From contig NZ_JAFRDR010000011.1 of assembly GCF_017377795.1 (NCBI RefSeq), forward strand, positions 1-64,000: a DNA stretch of 64,000 nt, given 5' to 3'. Under the pieces are notes generated by a model that was given only the letters and a program-made list of their open reading frames with translations, was not told where the DNA came from and ran no database searches. This DNA is from Williamsia soli. GTDB taxonomy: Bacteria; Actinomycetota; Actinomycetes; Mycobacteriales; Mycobacteriaceae. This document shows, in pieces, positions 35,332 to 45,351 of this stretch (its first letter is position 1; the number at the start of each line of letters is the position of its first letter). Made by a program: the position numbers and the translations under genes.

Positions 35332-36806
35332 CCCTGGTGTTGCGCTATATCGCGCGTAGCGACCGCGGATTGGTCCGCGCCAACAATGAGGACTCCGTCT
35401 ACGCCGGTGCCCGCCTGCTGGCCTTGGCCGACGGCATGGGCGGCCACGCGGCGGGCGAGGTCGCCAGCCAGCTGGTCATCCAGGCGCTGCGCCCCCTCGA
35501 TGACGACGAACCAGGCGGCGACCTGCTCGCCAAGCTCGACGCCGCGACCCGCCATGGCAACGAGGCCATCGCCGATCAGGTGGCCGAGGCACCAGAACTC
35601 GACGGTATGGGCACCACCCTCACCGCCATCCTCTTCGCCGGCTCGCGCCTCGGGTTGTGCCACATCGGCGACTCCCGCGGCTACCTCCTCCGCGACGGCC
35701 AGCTCACGCAGATCACCCGCGACGACACGTTCGTGCAGACCCTCGTCGAAGAGGGCCGCATCACCGCCGAAGAGGCGCACACCCACCCCCAGCGATCCCT
35801 GATCATGCGTGCGCTCACCGGGACCGAGGTCGAACCGACCCTGACCGTCCGCGAAGCGCGCGCCGGAGACCGGTACCTGCTCTGCAGCGACGGGCTGTCC
35901 GACGTGGTCAGCGAGGAGACAATCGCCGACACCATGTCGTCGGTCGCCAACCACAAGGACTGTGCCGATCGACTGATCGAGCTCGCGCTGCGCGGCGGTG
36001 GGCCCGACAACGTCACCGTCGTCGTGGCCGACGTCGTTGATGTCGACTACGGAGACAGTCAGCCCATCCTGGGCGGGGCGGCCGGTGGCGACGACCAGGA
36101 GTACGTCCCGGACCCGCGCACCTCCGCGGGGAGGGCAGCGGCCCTGCGTCCTCCCGCGCAGTCGCCTCGCAGGCCGACGATCAACACCCCCGAACCCGAA
36201 CCGCCGCAGGCACATCCGCGGCGCAAGTGGATCATCGGCGGTGTTGCGATCGCGATCATCGTGATCTTGGTGGCAGGCGTGTTCGTCGGTCGCGCGATCG
36301 TCCGGTCCAACTACTACGTCAGCAGCAACAACGGTGAAGTGGTGCTCTACCGCGGCATGCAGGGCTCGTTCCTCGGACTCGACCTGCAAGAGCTGAGCAA
36401 GATCACCTGTACCCACGGGATGGACACCGATCAACCGACCGTCGACCTCGTCGACTTCGACAACCGGCCCGCCGACTGCGTTCCCCTCAAGGTGTCCGAC
36501 CTGACCGGAACCGCTCCCGCGTCCCTCGAGGGACGCGACCCGGTGCCGCTCGACGACGCCGAGGGCCAGGTCCGCACCCTCATGAACAATCTGCTGCCGT
36601 TGTGTCCCGAAGAGGATTCGGCGTCGGCGCAGGGCGTCACGCCCGCCCCGGCCACCCCCGCACCGCCCGGATCCCCTGCGCCTCCTGCCACGTCAGGCCA
36701 ACCCGCACCACCCCCGGAATCCGGGACCGCGAGCACGCAGCCGCCGTTGACCAGCACCACCACCACCCCACCGGTCACCCAACCGGCCAACTGTCGGGGG
36801 CGCTGA
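35328..36806 (+). CDS. pstP: PP2C-family Ser/Thr phosphatase PstP
   Basis: A 492-residue enzyme from a GTG. The PP2C domain (about 1-235) has the metal-binding motifs [26 protein letters not shown] and [10 protein letters not shown] Pro-rich linker leads to one membrane helix (about 302-325). The external tail of about 165 residues ends in a Pro/Thr-rich region. It dephosphorylates PknA, PknB and their targets and is the only phosphatase of this type usual in the order. The stop shares a base with the rodA start. Confidence 0.95.
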   Translation: MTLVLRYIARSDRGLVRANNEDSVYAGARLLALADGMGGHAAGEVASQLVIQALRPLDDDEPGGDLLAKLDAATRHGNEAIADQVAEAPELDGMGTTLTAILFAGSRLGLCHIGDSRGYLLRDGQLTQITRDDTFVQTLVEEGRITAEEAHTHPQRSLIMRALTGTEVEPTLTVREARAGDRYLLCSDGLSDVVSEETIADTMSSVANHKDCADRLIELALRGGGPDNVTVVVADVVDVDYGDSQPILGGAAGGDDQEYVPDPRTSAGRAAALRPPAQSPRRPTINTPEPEPPQAHPRRKWIIGGVAIAIIVILVAGVFVGRAIVRSNYYVSSNNGEVVLYRGMQGSFLGLDLQELSKITCTHGMDTDQPTVDLVDFDNRPADCVPLKVSDLTGTAPASLEGRDPVPLDDAEGQVRTLMNNLLPLCPEEDSASAQGVTPAPATPAPPGSPAPPATSGQPAPPPESGTASTQPPLTSTTTTPPVTQPANCRGR

Positions 36807-38236
36807 TGTCACAGGCAGCGGTCACCCCACAGGCCCCGGCCGCCGGACCGGCCCGCAGCTATACCGGCCGCAACTCCGAACTGCTGCTGCTCGGGTTGTC
36901 GACGATCATCGTCGCCGTCGCCCTGATCCTGGTGCAGATGGCTCAATCACAGAGTCTGACCTGGGATCTGGCGAAATACATCGTCGCGTACATGGTGCTG
37001 TTCGGGCTCGCGCATCTCGTGGTGCGCCGGTTCGCTCCCTACGCCGACCCGCTGATCCTTCCGCTCGTCGCGACCATCAACGGGCTCGGCCTGGTCCTCA
37101 TCCATCGCCTCGACCTCGGCACCGGCCAGAACGGCGAGACCGCGAACCCGATCGAACGCACCCACGACGCCGACCAGCAAGTCCTGTGGGCGGTGCTCGG
37201 CATCGTCGCGTTCTCGGCGGTACTGATCCTGATCCGCGACCACCGCACGTTGTCGCGGTACAGCTACATCCTCGGACTCGGCGGTCTGATCTTCCTGGCG
37301 ATCCCGGCGATCCTGCCGGCGTCGATGTCGGAGATCAACGGCTCGAAGATCTGGATCCGAACCCCGCTGTTCAACATCCAGCCCGGTGAGTTCTCGAAGA
37401 TCCTGATCATCATCTTCACCGCGTCGCTGCTGGTGTCCAAGCGCGATCTGTTCACCACGGCAGGCAAACACTTCCTCGGCATGGACCTACCGCGGGCCCG
37501 CGACCTGGGACCCCTGCTGGCCGCCTGGGTGATCTCGATCGGCGTACTGGCGTTCGAGGCCGATCTCGGAACCTCGTTGCTGATCTTCTCGACCATGCTG
37601 GTGATGCTCTATGTCGCCACCGAACGGGTCAGCTGGCTCATCATCGGTGTGAGTCTGTTCGCCCTCGGCGCCATCGTCGCCTATCAGCTGTTCTCGCATC
37701 TGCAAGTGCGCGTGAGCATCTGGCAGGACCCGTTCAACGACTTCTACGGCCAGGGTTATCAGGTCGGCCAAGGTCTGTTCGGGCTGGCCACCGGAGGTCT
37801 GTTCGGCACCGGTCTTGGCTCGGGCCGGCCGAACATCGTGCCGTTCGCCAACACCGACTTCATCATCGCCACCATCGGTGAAGAGCTCGGCCTGGTCGGC
37901 CTGGCCGCAATCCTGCTGCTCTACCTGATCCTCATCGTGCGAGGGCTGCGGACCGGCATCATGGTGCGCGACAGCTTCGGCAAACTGCTGGCCACCGGCC
38001 TGGCGTTCACCATCGCGATGCAGATCTTCGTGGTGGTCGGCGGCGTCACGAAACTGATCCCGCTGACAGGTCTGACGACCCCGTTCATGTCGTACGGTGG
38101 TTCCTCTTTGCTCGCGAACTACATCTTGGTGGCGCTGCTCATCCGCGTCTCCAACTCTGCGCGCGAACCAGACCCCACGAAGAAGAAGCCGACGCCCATC
38201 GCCGACGCACCCACCGAGATGGTCAAGCGCACATGA
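36806..38236 (+). CDS. rodA: SEDS peptidoglycan glycosyltransferase RodA
   Basis: About 476 residues with 11 to 12 membrane helices, from the ATG at 36806 that overlaps the pstP stop by one base. SEDS motifs are [53 protein letters not shown] and [11 protein letters not shown]-like [13 protein letters not shown]. It polymerises glycan strands with PbpA in cell elongation. The position next to pbpA marks it as RodA and not FtsW, which is usually in the dcw cluster. The pbpA start lies 4 bp inside its end. Confidence 0.94.
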   Translation: MSQAAVTPQAPAAGPARSYTGRNSELLLLGLSTIIVAVALILVQMAQSQSLTWDLAKYIVAYMVLFGLAHLVVRRFAPYADPLILPLVATINGLGLVLIHRLDLGTGQNGETANPIERTHDADQQVLWAVLGIVAFSAVLILIRDHRTLSRYSYILGLGGLIFLAIPAILPASMSEINGSKIWIRTPLFNIQPGEFSKILIIIFTASLLVSKRDLFTTAGKHFLGMDLPRARDLGPLLAAWVISIGVLAFEADLGTSLLIFSTMLVMLYVATERVSWLIIGVSLFALGAIVAYQLFSHLQVRVSIWQDPFNDFYGQGYQVGQGLFGLATGGLFGTGLGSGRPNIVPFANTDFIIATIGEELGLVGLAAILLLYLILIVRGLRTGIMVRDSFGKLLATGLAFTIAMQIFVVVGGVTKLIPLTGLTTPFMSYGGSSLLANYILVALLIRVSNSAREPDPTKKKPTPIADAPTEMVKRT

Positions 38237-39735
38237 ACATTCCGATCCGCCGTGTGGTCATCGCGGTGATGGTGATCATCCTTGCCCTGCTGCTGAACGC
38301 CACCTACGTCCAGGTGTTCAAGGCCGATGAGTTGCGCGCAGACCCACGCAACCAGCGGGTGCTGCTCGACGAGTACTCCCGTCAGCGTGGGCAGATCACC
38401 GCCGGCCAAGAGGTCATCGCGCAATCGGTGCCCACCGACGACCGGCTGAAGTACCTGCGTACCTATCCCGGCCCATGGGCGGATGCGTTCGCCCCGGTCA
38501 CCGGTTTCTACTCGTTCCAGTACGCGAGCTCAGGACTCGAGCAGGCCGAGGACTCGATCCTCAACGGCAACGATGACCGGCTGTTCGGTCAGCGGTTCGC
38601 CGACATGTTCTCCGGACGGGATCCCCGTGGCGGCAACGTCATCACCACCATCAACCCGAAGCTGCAGAAGGTGGCATTCGACGAGATGGGCAAGGGATGC
38701 AACGGTGGCTGCCGCGGTGCCGTCGTCGCCATCGCGCCCAGTACGGGCGCAATCCTCGCGATGGTCTCGACCCCGAGCTACGACCCCAACCTGCTGGCCA
38801 ATCACGACTCGACCGTCCGCGAAGACGCCTGGGCCCAGTGGAATCCCACCGAGACCTCGACCGGCTTCCAGCCGATGCTCAACCGCGCGCTCAACGAGAC
38901 GTACCCTCCGGGTTCGACATTCAAGGTCATCACCACCGCTGCGGCCCTCGAGCAGGGGGTCACCGAAGACGTCCGGCTGACCGCGGCCAGCAGCATCGAC
39001 CTCCCGCAGACCACCACCGGCCTCACCAACTACGGCGGCGAGACCTGCCCGGATTCGAGCGGCGGACAGGTGACGATGCACCAGGCGCTGGAGTACTCGT
39101 GCAACACCGCCTTCGTCCAACTCGCAACCGAGAAGCTGCAGAACCCCATCGACTCGGTCAAGAACCAGGCGAACGCGTTCGGCGTCGACACCCAACTCCC
39201 GGACATCCCGCTGCCGGTGTCGGAGTCGACCATGGGCCCGGTCCCCGACCTGGCCGCCCTCGGCCAGAGCTCCATCGGACAGCGCGACGTGCGGTTCACC
39301 CCGATCCAGAACGCGATGATCGCGGCGACCATCGCCAACGGGGGAGTTCGCATGCAGCCCTATCTCGTGGATAAACTGCAGGGTCCCGATCTCAAGACAC
39401 TGAACACGACCCGCCCCGAGTCGTTGAACGAGCCGATCTCTTCCCAGACTGCCGCGACGCTGACCGGAATGATGATCGATTCAGAACGCAACACTCGTGG
39501 CTCCGGCGGCCCGGTACCCATCGCGTCGAAAACCGGTACCGCCGAACATTCCGATACCCAGGGCACCGACGAGACACCGTACGCGTGGTACATCGCGTTC
39601 GGTCCGTCGAGCAACGCCCAGGTGGCGGTCGCGGTGATCGTCGAGAACGGCGATGGAGGACTACAGGCAACGGGCGGCTCGTCAGCCGCTCCGATCGGGC
39701 GCGCAGTGATCAACGCGCTCGCAGGTGAGGAGTGA
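38233..39735 (+). CDS. pbpA: class B penicillin-binding protein PbpA
   Basis: A 500-residue transpeptidase with one N-terminal helix (about 5-25), a PBP dimer domain and a C-terminal catalytic domain. The active-site motifs are [10 protein letters not shown] (STFK), EYSCNT (SCN) and ASKTGTAEH (KTG). It crosslinks peptidoglycan with RodA and is controlled by PknB phosphorylation in mycobacteria. The gene overlaps rodA by 4 bp and ends 4 bp before pknA. Confidence 0.95.
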   Translation: MNIPIRRVVIAVMVIILALLLNATYVQVFKADELRADPRNQRVLLDEYSRQRGQITAGQEVIAQSVPTDDRLKYLRTYPGPWADAFAPVTGFYSFQYASSGLEQAEDSILNGNDDRLFGQRFADMFSGRDPRGGNVITTINPKLQKVAFDEMGKGCNGGCRGAVVAIAPSTGAILAMVSTPSYDPNLLANHDSTVREDAWAQWNPTETSTGFQPMLNRALNETYPPGSTFKVITTAAALEQGVTEDVRLTAASSIDLPQTTTGLTNYGGETCPDSSGGQVTMHQALEYSCNTAFVQLATEKLQNPIDSVKNQANAFGVDTQLPDIPLPVSESTMGPVPDLAALGQSSIGQRDVRFTPIQNAMIAATIANGGVRMQPYLVDKLQGPDLKTLNTTRPESLNEPISSQTAATLTGMMIDSERNTRGSGGPVPIASKTGTAEHSDTQGTDETPYAWYIAFGPSSNAQVAVAVIVENGDGGLQATGGSSAAPIGRAVINALAGEE

Positions 39736-39739
39736 CCGG

Positions 39740-41107
39740 GTGACTTTGCAGGGAGGCACGACCATCGCAGGCCGGTATCGGCTGATGCGACTGATCGCGA
39801 CCGGTGGCATGGGCCAGGTGTGGGAGACCATGGACACCCGGCTCGATCGTCGCGTCGCCGTCAAAGCCCTCAAGGCCGAATTCTCCGACGACCCCGAATT
39901 CCTCGAACGGTTCCGCACCGAGGCCCGTACCACCGCCATGCTCAATCACCCCGGCATCGCGAACGTCTTCGACTACGGCGAGGCCCAGGACCCAGGCGCC
40001 GGCAACGTCGCCTACCTCGTCATGGAGCTCGTCAACGGAGAGCCGCTCAACGCTGTGCTCACCCGGGTGGGCAGGCTCTCCCTGAACAATGCCCTCGACA
40101 TGCTCGAACAGACCGGCCGCGCGCTCAAGGCCGCCCACGACGCCGGTCTGGTGCACCGCGACGTGAAACCGGGCAACATCCTCATCACGCCGACCGGTCA
40201 GGTGAAGATCACCGACTTCGGTATCGCCAAGGCGGTGGACGCCGCGCCCGTCACGCAGACCGGCATGGTCATGGGGACAGCGCAGTACATCTCGCCGGAG
40301 CAGGCCCTCGGTGAGGACGCCACGGCCGCGTCGGATGTGTACTCGCTCGGTGTTGTCGGCTACGAGGCCATCGCGGGCCGGAGGCCGTTCCTCGGTGATG
40401 GGGCGATCACCGTGGCGATGAAACACATCCGCGAAGAGGCGCCGCCCCTGCCGACGGATCTGCCGGTGAACGTGCGCGAGCTCATCGAGATCACGATGGC
40501 CAAGGACCCCACGCAGCGATACTCCGATGGAGGAGAGTTCGCCAACGCCGTGGCAGCGGTCCGCGCCGGACGGCGCCCTCCCCAGCCCGGTTCGGCGACC
40601 GGGCCCCGACCGGCCACCGCCATGATGGCGCCCGTCGTCGCGCCACGCCCGGCGCCGGCGCCGCAGCCCCGGCCGCAACCGCCGGTTCCGAACGATCAGC
40701 AGGGCTGGTCCGCGGGACAGAAAGCACTGGCCGCCGCTGCGGTGATCCTGCTGATCGGCGCACTGGTGCTCGTCGGTTTCCTGCTGATGCGCTCGACCGG
40801 TGACTCGGATACGCCGACGCCGAGGTCGTCGACCACGCGGAGCACCACCACGACCACCACTCCGCCTCCGACGACCACAGAGGAAACGACCACGACCACC
40901 ACTCGGACGACCACCACGACGACCGAGGAAACGACCACGACCACCACCCCGGAGACCACGACGACCACCACAAACGATGGTCCGACGTTCCCGACGCTGC
41001 CGAGCATCCAGATTCCGGGCCTGCCGGCGCGCGAGAGCGACAATGATCAGGGCAACGACAACGAGCTGAGCGAAAGCGAACAGCCCGGACCCCAGGACGG
41101 TGGTTGA
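39740..41107 (+). CDS. pknA: Ser/Thr protein kinase PknA
   Basis: About 455 residues from the GTG at 39740, chosen because GAGGAG lies 8 bp upstream; a GTG at 39725 is in frame but overlaps pbpA. The kinase domain (about 10-270) has [33 protein letters not shown] and [12 protein letters not shown] Pro/Ala linker leads to a membrane helix (about 330-352). The outside tail is an extreme Thr/Glu-rich segment with long Thr runs. It controls elongation and division together with PknB. The stop overlaps the pknB ATG. Confidence 0.94.
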   Translation: MTLQGGTTIAGRYRLMRLIATGGMGQVWETMDTRLDRRVAVKALKAEFSDDPEFLERFRTEARTTAMLNHPGIANVFDYGEAQDPGAGNVAYLVMELVNGEPLNAVLTRVGRLSLNNALDMLEQTGRALKAAHDAGLVHRDVKPGNILITPTGQVKITDFGIAKAVDAAPVTQTGMVMGTAQYISPEQALGEDATAASDVYSLGVVGYEAIAGRRPFLGDGAITVAMKHIREEAPPLPTDLPVNVRELIEITMAKDPTQRYSDGGEFANAVAAVRAGRRPPQPGSATGPRPATAMMAPVVAPRPAPAPQPRPQPPVPNDQQGWSAGQKALAAAAVILLIGALVLVGFLLMRSTGDSDTPTPRSSTTRSTTTTTTPPPTTTEETTTTTTRTTTTTTEETTTTTTPETTTTTTNDGPTFPTLPSIQIPGLPARESDNDQGNDNELSESEQPGPQDGG

Positions 41108-43014
41108 TGGCTGACCCCCGACAGGTCTCTGACCGTTACGAACTGGGCGAGACGCTCGGTTTCGGTGGCATGTCCGAGGTCCACCTCGCGCGGGACCTCC
41201 TCCTGCACCGCGACGTCGCGATCAAGGTGCTGCGTGCCGACCTCGCGCGCGACCCGACGTTCTACCTCCGCTTCCGGCGTGAGGCACAGAACGCGGCGGC
41301 GCTGAACCACCCGACGATCGTCCAGGTCTTCGACACCGGCGAGGCGACCACCCCCGAGGGCCCGCTGCCGTACATCGTGATGGAGTTCGTCGACGGCGAG
41401 ACGCTGCGCGACGTGCTGCGTGCGGAAGGTCATGTCAAGCCGCGTCAGGCGATGACGTGGATCGCCGACGTGGCTGCGGCTCTGCACTTCTCCCATCAGA
41501 ACGGCATCGTTCACCGGGACGTCAAGCCGGCGAACGTGATGATCGACAAGTCCGGTGCCGTCAAGGTGATGGACTTCGGTATCGCCAGGGTGCTCGCCGA
41601 CACCGGCAACTCCGTCACCCAGACGGCGGCCGTCATCGGAACCGCGCAGTACCTTTCGCCCGAGCAGGCCCGCGGCGAGAGCGTCGATGCCCGCAGCGAC
41701 GTCTACTCGCTGGGTTGCGTGCTGTTCGAACTGCTCACCGGCGAACCTCCATTCACCGGCGATTCACCGGTGGCGGTGGCGTATCAACACGTCCGGGAGG
41801 ACCCTCCGACGCCGTCGTCGGTGCTCGCAGGAGTGCCCGCCGAACTGGACTCCGTGGTCCTCAAGGCCATGAGCAAGAACCCCGCCAACCGGTATCAGTC
41901 CGCGGCGGAGATGCGCTCGGATCTGATGAAGGTGCTCGCCGGCGGCAAGCCGAGCGCGCCGATGGTGATGAGTGACGAGGACCGTACCGCCCTCATCGAC
42001 ACCGGGCCCCGCGCCCGGGTCGCTCGCGTCGGCCCGTCGGGCTCGCATCGTCGCGATGACAACGACGACGATCCACCGCCCAAGAACCGCACCGCCCTCA
42101 AGGTCGCGGGATTCGGAGCCTTGGCCCTGCTGCTGATCGTCGGGGTGACCCTGCTGCTCGTACGTCCCTGGGCGTCCGAGGCGACCCCACAGGTGTCGAT
42201 ACCTCAGGTCACCGAGATGTCGACGGAACAGGCCCGCGCCGAGCTGGAGAAGATGGGATTCCGCGTCAACCAGCTCGACGAACCCAGTCCGACCGTTCCC
42301 GCCGGCGCGCCGACCAGGACGACGCCGGGCGAAGGCGTGAAGGTGGACAAGGGATCCCGGGTGACCCTGTACGTCTCTGCGGGACCGCAACGACAGCAGG
42401 TGCCGGACCTGAGGAACAAAACACCGGAGGATGCGACCACCGAGCTCAGCAATCTGGGCTTCGGGAACGTACGTCCGGTGGACGTCGCGTCGACGGCCGC
42501 GCTCAAGGGCAAAGTCGTCGGCACCACACCCGCTGCGGGCAGCACCCAACCGGTGACAGCGCTGATCACCATTCAGGTCGGTACCGGCCCTCGCCGGGTC
42601 TCCGTCCCCGACCTCACCGGGCAGCGGGAGTCGCAGGCGCGTACCAACCTCGATCAGCTCAAACTGAATCCAGCGGTGGTCGCGGCGGACTCCGAACTAC
42701 CCGAGGGCACCGTCATCAGCAGTTCGCCCGAGGCAGGCGTGGAGGTCGACGAGGGCAGCATCGTCCAGATCACCATCAGCCGCGGCAACATGTTCACCAT
42801 GCCCGATCTGCGGGGGCAAACGGCCGCGCAGGCGCAGTCCGCGCTGGTCGCCGCCGGGTGGGAGAGGTCAACGCTGACCACGGTTCCCCGCAATGTTCCC
42901 CTCGGCAGTCCGGACGACGAGAAGATCCTCGACCAGACACCCGCCGCAGGCGGTCTCGTCCGCAAGGACGGATCGGTCTCGATCACCGTGGGCCGGGCAA
43001 GCCTGCTGCCCTAG
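41107..43014 (+). CDS. pknB: Ser/Thr protein kinase PknB with PASTA domains
   Basis: About 635 residues. The kinase domain (about 10-275) has FGGMSEVHLARDL, VAIKVL, HRDVKPANVMID, DFGIARVL and an activation loop with TQTAAVIGTAQYLSPEQA. One membrane helix (about 338-358) follows. Four external PASTA repeats then run to the C-terminus, beginning about at SIPQVTEMS, QQVPDLRNK, RVSVPDLTG and FTMPDLRGQ. These sense peptidoglycan fragments. The ATG at 41107 overlaps the pknA stop (TGATG). It ends the operon and converges on a TetR gene with 8 bp between. Confidence 0.95.
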   Translation: MADPRQVSDRYELGETLGFGGMSEVHLARDLLLHRDVAIKVLRADLARDPTFYLRFRREAQNAAALNHPTIVQVFDTGEATTPEGPLPYIVMEFVDGETLRDVLRAEGHVKPRQAMTWIADVAAALHFSHQNGIVHRDVKPANVMIDKSGAVKVMDFGIARVLADTGNSVTQTAAVIGTAQYLSPEQARGESVDARSDVYSLGCVLFELLTGEPPFTGDSPVAVAYQHVREDPPTPSSVLAGVPAELDSVVLKAMSKNPANRYQSAAEMRSDLMKVLAGGKPSAPMVMSDEDRTALIDTGPRARVARVGPSGSHRRDDNDDDPPPKNRTALKVAGFGALALLLIVGVTLLLVRPWASEATPQVSIPQVTEMSTEQARAELEKMGFRVNQLDEPSPTVPAGAPTRTTPGEGVKVDKGSRVTLYVSAGPQRQQVPDLRNKTPEDATTELSNLGFGNVRPVDVASTAALKGKVVGTTPAAGSTQPVTALITIQVGTGPRRVSVPDLTGQRESQARTNLDQLKLNPAVVAADSELPEGTVISSSPEAGVEVDEGSIVQITISRGNMFTMPDLRGQTAAQAQSALVAAGWERSTLTTVPRNVPLGSPDDEKILDQTPAAGGLVRKDGSVSITVGRASLLP

Positions 43015-43022
43015 TAGCAGGG

Positions 43023-43670
43023 TCAGCGGGTCACGGGCGCGGTCCAGATACCGACGATCGCGTCGATCAGGTCGGTCCCGAAATCGTGCCAGCCGATGGT
43101 TTCGGGATCGCCTTCGCCGGCGAGCCGCAACTCTCGTTCGGCACACATGTGGACCATCAGCGACCGGCCCATGTCGGCCCGCACGCGACGAATACCCTCG
43201 GGCAGATCGTCCAGGGTCTTCCCGAGCCCGGACACCAACTTCGCCAGGCTCGGCGAGGCGGCGGACGCCTCCGTGTACACGAGTACGCGCAACGACGGAT
43301 CGGTCATCACCTGGGCGCTGAAGCGGGCGTACCAGGAGGGGGTGCCGAGCGCTGCGAAATGCTCCGTCGACGGACGCACAAGACACGCGACCCAATCGCG
43401 GACGTCAGTCGAACCTTCGATGTAGCGCAGCGCCGCGGCGCGCAGTTTCTCGATCTGCTCCGCGTGCTTCGTCACGATCGCGCGCACCAGGTCGGTCTTG
43501 GTCCCGAAGTGGTAACCGACGGCGGCGTTGTTCCCTTGTCCGGCCGCCTCACTCACCTGGCGATTCGACACTGCGTACAACCCGTGTTCGGCGAACAACC
43601 GCTCTGCCGCGACCAGTATCAGGTCGCGGGTCGCAGCCGACCGGGTGGACCGCTCGGTGTCCGAACCCAT
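43023..43670 (-). CDS. TetR-family transcriptional regulator
   Basis: About 215 residues from the ATG at 43670 (MGSDTERSTRSAATRDLILV). The TetR helix-turn-helix covers about 15-60 with AERLFAEHGLYAVSNRQVSEAAGQGNNAAVGYHFGTK. The C-terminal ligand domain is unassigned. It lies 10 bp after the pabA/trpG-like gene on the same strand. Its target is unknown. Confidence 0.87.
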   Translation of the reverse strand: MGSDTERSTRSAATRDLILVAAERLFAEHGLYAVSNRQVSEAAGQGNNAAVGYHFGTKTDLVRAIVTKHAEQIEKLRAAALRYIEGSTDVRDWVACLVRPSTEHFAALGTPSWYARFSAQVMTDPSLRVLVYTEASAASPSLAKLVSGLGKTLDDLPEGIRRVRADMGRSLMVHMCAERELRLAGEGDPETIGWHDFGTDLIDAIVGIWTAPVTR

Positions 43671-43680
43671 GACGTACTCC

Positions 43681-44376
43681 TCAGCCCAGTGCGGCGGCGA
43701 CCTGGTCTTCGAGGATGCGTACCTGACCATCGGGCACGATCATCCCGCAGACCGTCAGCCAGTTCGCCAGCATCCGGTGCCCGCCCTGGGTGAGCACACT
43801 CTCTGGGTGGAACTGAACCCCGTGGATCGGCAGTTCGCGGTGGCGCATGGCCATCACGATGCCGGTGCCGGTCTCAGCGGTGACCACCAACTCGGCCGGG
43901 ATCGTCTCCGGGAGAACGGTCAGCGAGTGATACCTGGTGGCTGTGAACGGATTCGGCAGACCCGCCAGGACACCGTCGTCGTCGTGTGAGACGAGGGAGG
44001 TCTTGCCGTGCAGCAACTCCGGGGCACGATCGACAGTGGCACCGAACGCCGCGCCGATCGCCTGATGCCCGAGACAGACCCCGAGCAACGGTGTTGCGCT
44101 CGTGGCGGCCGCCCCGACCAGAGGCATCGTGGCACCGGCCCGTTGGGGCGTGCCGGGTCCGGGCGAGAGCAGCACCCCGTCGAAGTCAACGATCGCGGTG
44201 GTCGGGTCGGCGAGCCTGGCGTCGTCGTTGCGCCACACCTCGGCATGCACCCCCAACTGTCCGAGGTACTGGACGAGGTTGTAGACGAAGCTGTCGTAGT
44301 TGTCGACGACGAGGATGCGGGCGGGGGCCTGCCCCTGGTCGATCGTTTCGGTCGAGGCGTGGATCGGGTCGGTCAC
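43681..44376 (-). CDS. pabA: aminodeoxychorismate/anthranilate synthase glutaminase component
   Basis: A 231-residue class I glutamine amidotransferase. The nucleophile elbow is GVCLGHQAIGAAFG with the catalytic cysteine, and GVQFHPESVLTQGG holds the catalytic His and Glu. The N-terminus is RILVVDNYDSFVYNLVQYLG. It supplies ammonia to chorismate-using partners for folate or tryptophan. In M. tuberculosis the gene at this place (Rv0013) is called trpG, so either name is possible. Confidence 0.9.
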   Translation of the reverse strand: MTDPIHASTETIDQGQAPARILVVDNYDSFVYNLVQYLGQLGVHAEVWRNDDARLADPTTAIVDFDGVLLSPGPGTPQRAGATMPLVGAAATSATPLLGVCLGHQAIGAAFGATVDRAPELLHGKTSLVSHDDDGVLAGLPNPFTATRYHSLTVLPETIPAELVVTAETGTGIVMAMRHRELPIHGVQFHPESVLTQGGHRMLANWLTVCGMIVPDGQVRILEDQVAAALG

Positions 44377-44408
44377 AACGATCAGGCTACCTGGGACGAC
44401 GCTGCGGC

Positions 44409-44439
44409 TTCACATCTCTATTGCCTGGTGAGCTAGGTT
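44409..44439 (+). promoter_or_regulatory. Possible crgA promoter
   Basis: TTCACA at 44409-44414 and TAGGTT at 44434-44439 are 19 bp apart, about 36 bp before the crgA start. The -10 fits TANNNT; the -35 is weak. Confidence 0.35.
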
Positions 44440-44475
44440 GTAGTGACACGTTTTGCCCGCGAACCGAGGAATTTT

Positions 44476-44766
44476 ATGCCCAAGTCAAAGGTCCGCAAGA
44501 AGACCGATTACACGATCAACCCGGCGAGCCGCACTCCGGTCAAGGTGAAAACCGGACCGTCGAGCACGGTCTACGTCGCGACGATGCTCGGCCTGATGCT
44601 GCTCGGACTGCTGTGGCTGATCGTCTTCTACCTGGTCGCCACCCCCGAATCGCTCGGCGCCGACGGCAAGATCCTGAACTGGATGTACGAGCTCGGTCCG
44701 TGGAACTTCCTCATCGGATTCGGCTTCATGGTCGCCGGACTGCTGATGACCATGAAGTGGCGCTGA
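44476..44766 (+). CDS. crgA: cell division protein CrgA
   Basis: About 96 residues from the ATG at 44476, preceded by CGAGGAATTTT. The N-terminus is basic and cytosolic ([20 protein letters not shown]). Two membrane helices (about 36-58 and 75-93) follow, with the [12 protein letters not shown] loop between, which is highly conserved in CrgA. CrgA binds FtsZ, FtsI and CwsA and helps assemble the divisome. It usually lies, as here, between the pknB region and the rhomboid/ppiA genes. Confidence 0.95.
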   Translation: MPKSKVRKKTDYTINPASRTPVKVKTGPSSTVYVATMLGLMLLGLLWLIVFYLVATPESLGADGKILNWMYELGPWNFLIGFGFMVAGLLMTMKWR

Positions 44767-44798
44767 CCTCCTCCTCGACACCTGTGAACACCCGAACT

Positions 44799-44876
44799 AC
44801 ATGTGTGTAATTCATCCACAGCTGTGGAACAACATGTGTGTAACTAGTCCCCATTGTGGATAAGGCCTGTGGATAA
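44799..44876. promoter_or_regulatory. DnaA-box cluster upstream of the PH-domain gene
   Basis: Two perfect DnaA boxes, TGTGGATAA (TTATCCACA on the other strand), lie at 44855-44863 and 44868-44876. A one-mismatch box TCATCCACA is at 44812-44820. A weaker one, TGTGGAACA, is at 44823-44831. Two copies of ACATGTGTGTAA (44799-44810 and 44832-44843) are mixed in. The last box overlaps the start codon at 44869. This density is higher than in the oriC gap itself. Confidence 0.65.
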
Positions 44877-45333
44877 CTCTGCTTCGTCGACCCTGTCGTG
44901 GTCGACACCTCCCGCGATGGCGGGCGTCATGGTCGCCGGCGGAGTCCTCTTGGGCGGCGCTGCGCTGATCGCGGGGCCCGATCCGGCAGGTGTCCTGCTG
45001 ATGGTCATCGCCGCGGTGCTGCTGCTCGTACTCGGCGCCATCGGACTACGCGTCCGCCCGCGACTGGCGGTGGTCGACACCCACACCCTGGCGATCAGGA
45101 CGCTCACCGGTGGTGTCCGGCGCTATGCGTTTGACGAGGTGCGCCGAGCCCAGGTGATCAGCTACCCACGACTGGGCAGGCGGGTGCCGCATCTGGAGTT
45201 CGACATCGACGACGCGACCGCCCACGACGGCGAGCGGTTGGTGATCTTCGGGCGCTGGGATCTCGGGGCGAACCCACTCGACGTCGCCGACACGCTCCGG
45301 GAGGCCGGGCTGGCGATACAGGAACGGAAGTGA
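44869..45333 (+). CDS. PH-domain membrane protein
   Basis: About 154 residues from the GTG at 44869; a TTG at 44854 is in frame but lies in the DnaA-box cluster. Two hydrophobic helices (about 15-35 and 40-58) precede a bacterial PH-like domain (VDTHTLAIRTLTGGVRRYAF, VPHLEFDIDD, LVIFGRWDLGANP). Homologues sit at this locus in many Mycobacteriales; the function is not known. The codons near the start are shaped by the DnaA-box sequence (VDNSASS). Confidence 0.78.
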   Translation: MDNSASSTLSWSTPPAMAGVMVAGGVLLGGAALIAGPDPAGVLLMVIAAVLLLVLGAIGLRVRPRLAVVDTHTLAIRTLTGGVRRYAFDEVRRAQVISYPRLGRRVPHLEFDIDDATAHDGERLVIFGRWDLGANPLDVADTLREAGLAIQERK

Positions 45334-45335
45334 CC

Positions 45336-45351
45336 ATCCCGGTTTCGGGAT
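45336..45351. terminator. Hairpin between convergent genes
   Basis: ATCCCG-GTTT-CGGGAT gives a six-pair stem that fills the 18-bp gap between the PH-domain and rhomboid stops. It is a candidate two-way terminator without a T-run. Confidence 0.45.

Noticed and set aside
40840-40975. ACC/ACG microsatellite as a possible non-coding repeat
   Set aside because: It is in frame and encodes the Thr-rich external tail of PknA.
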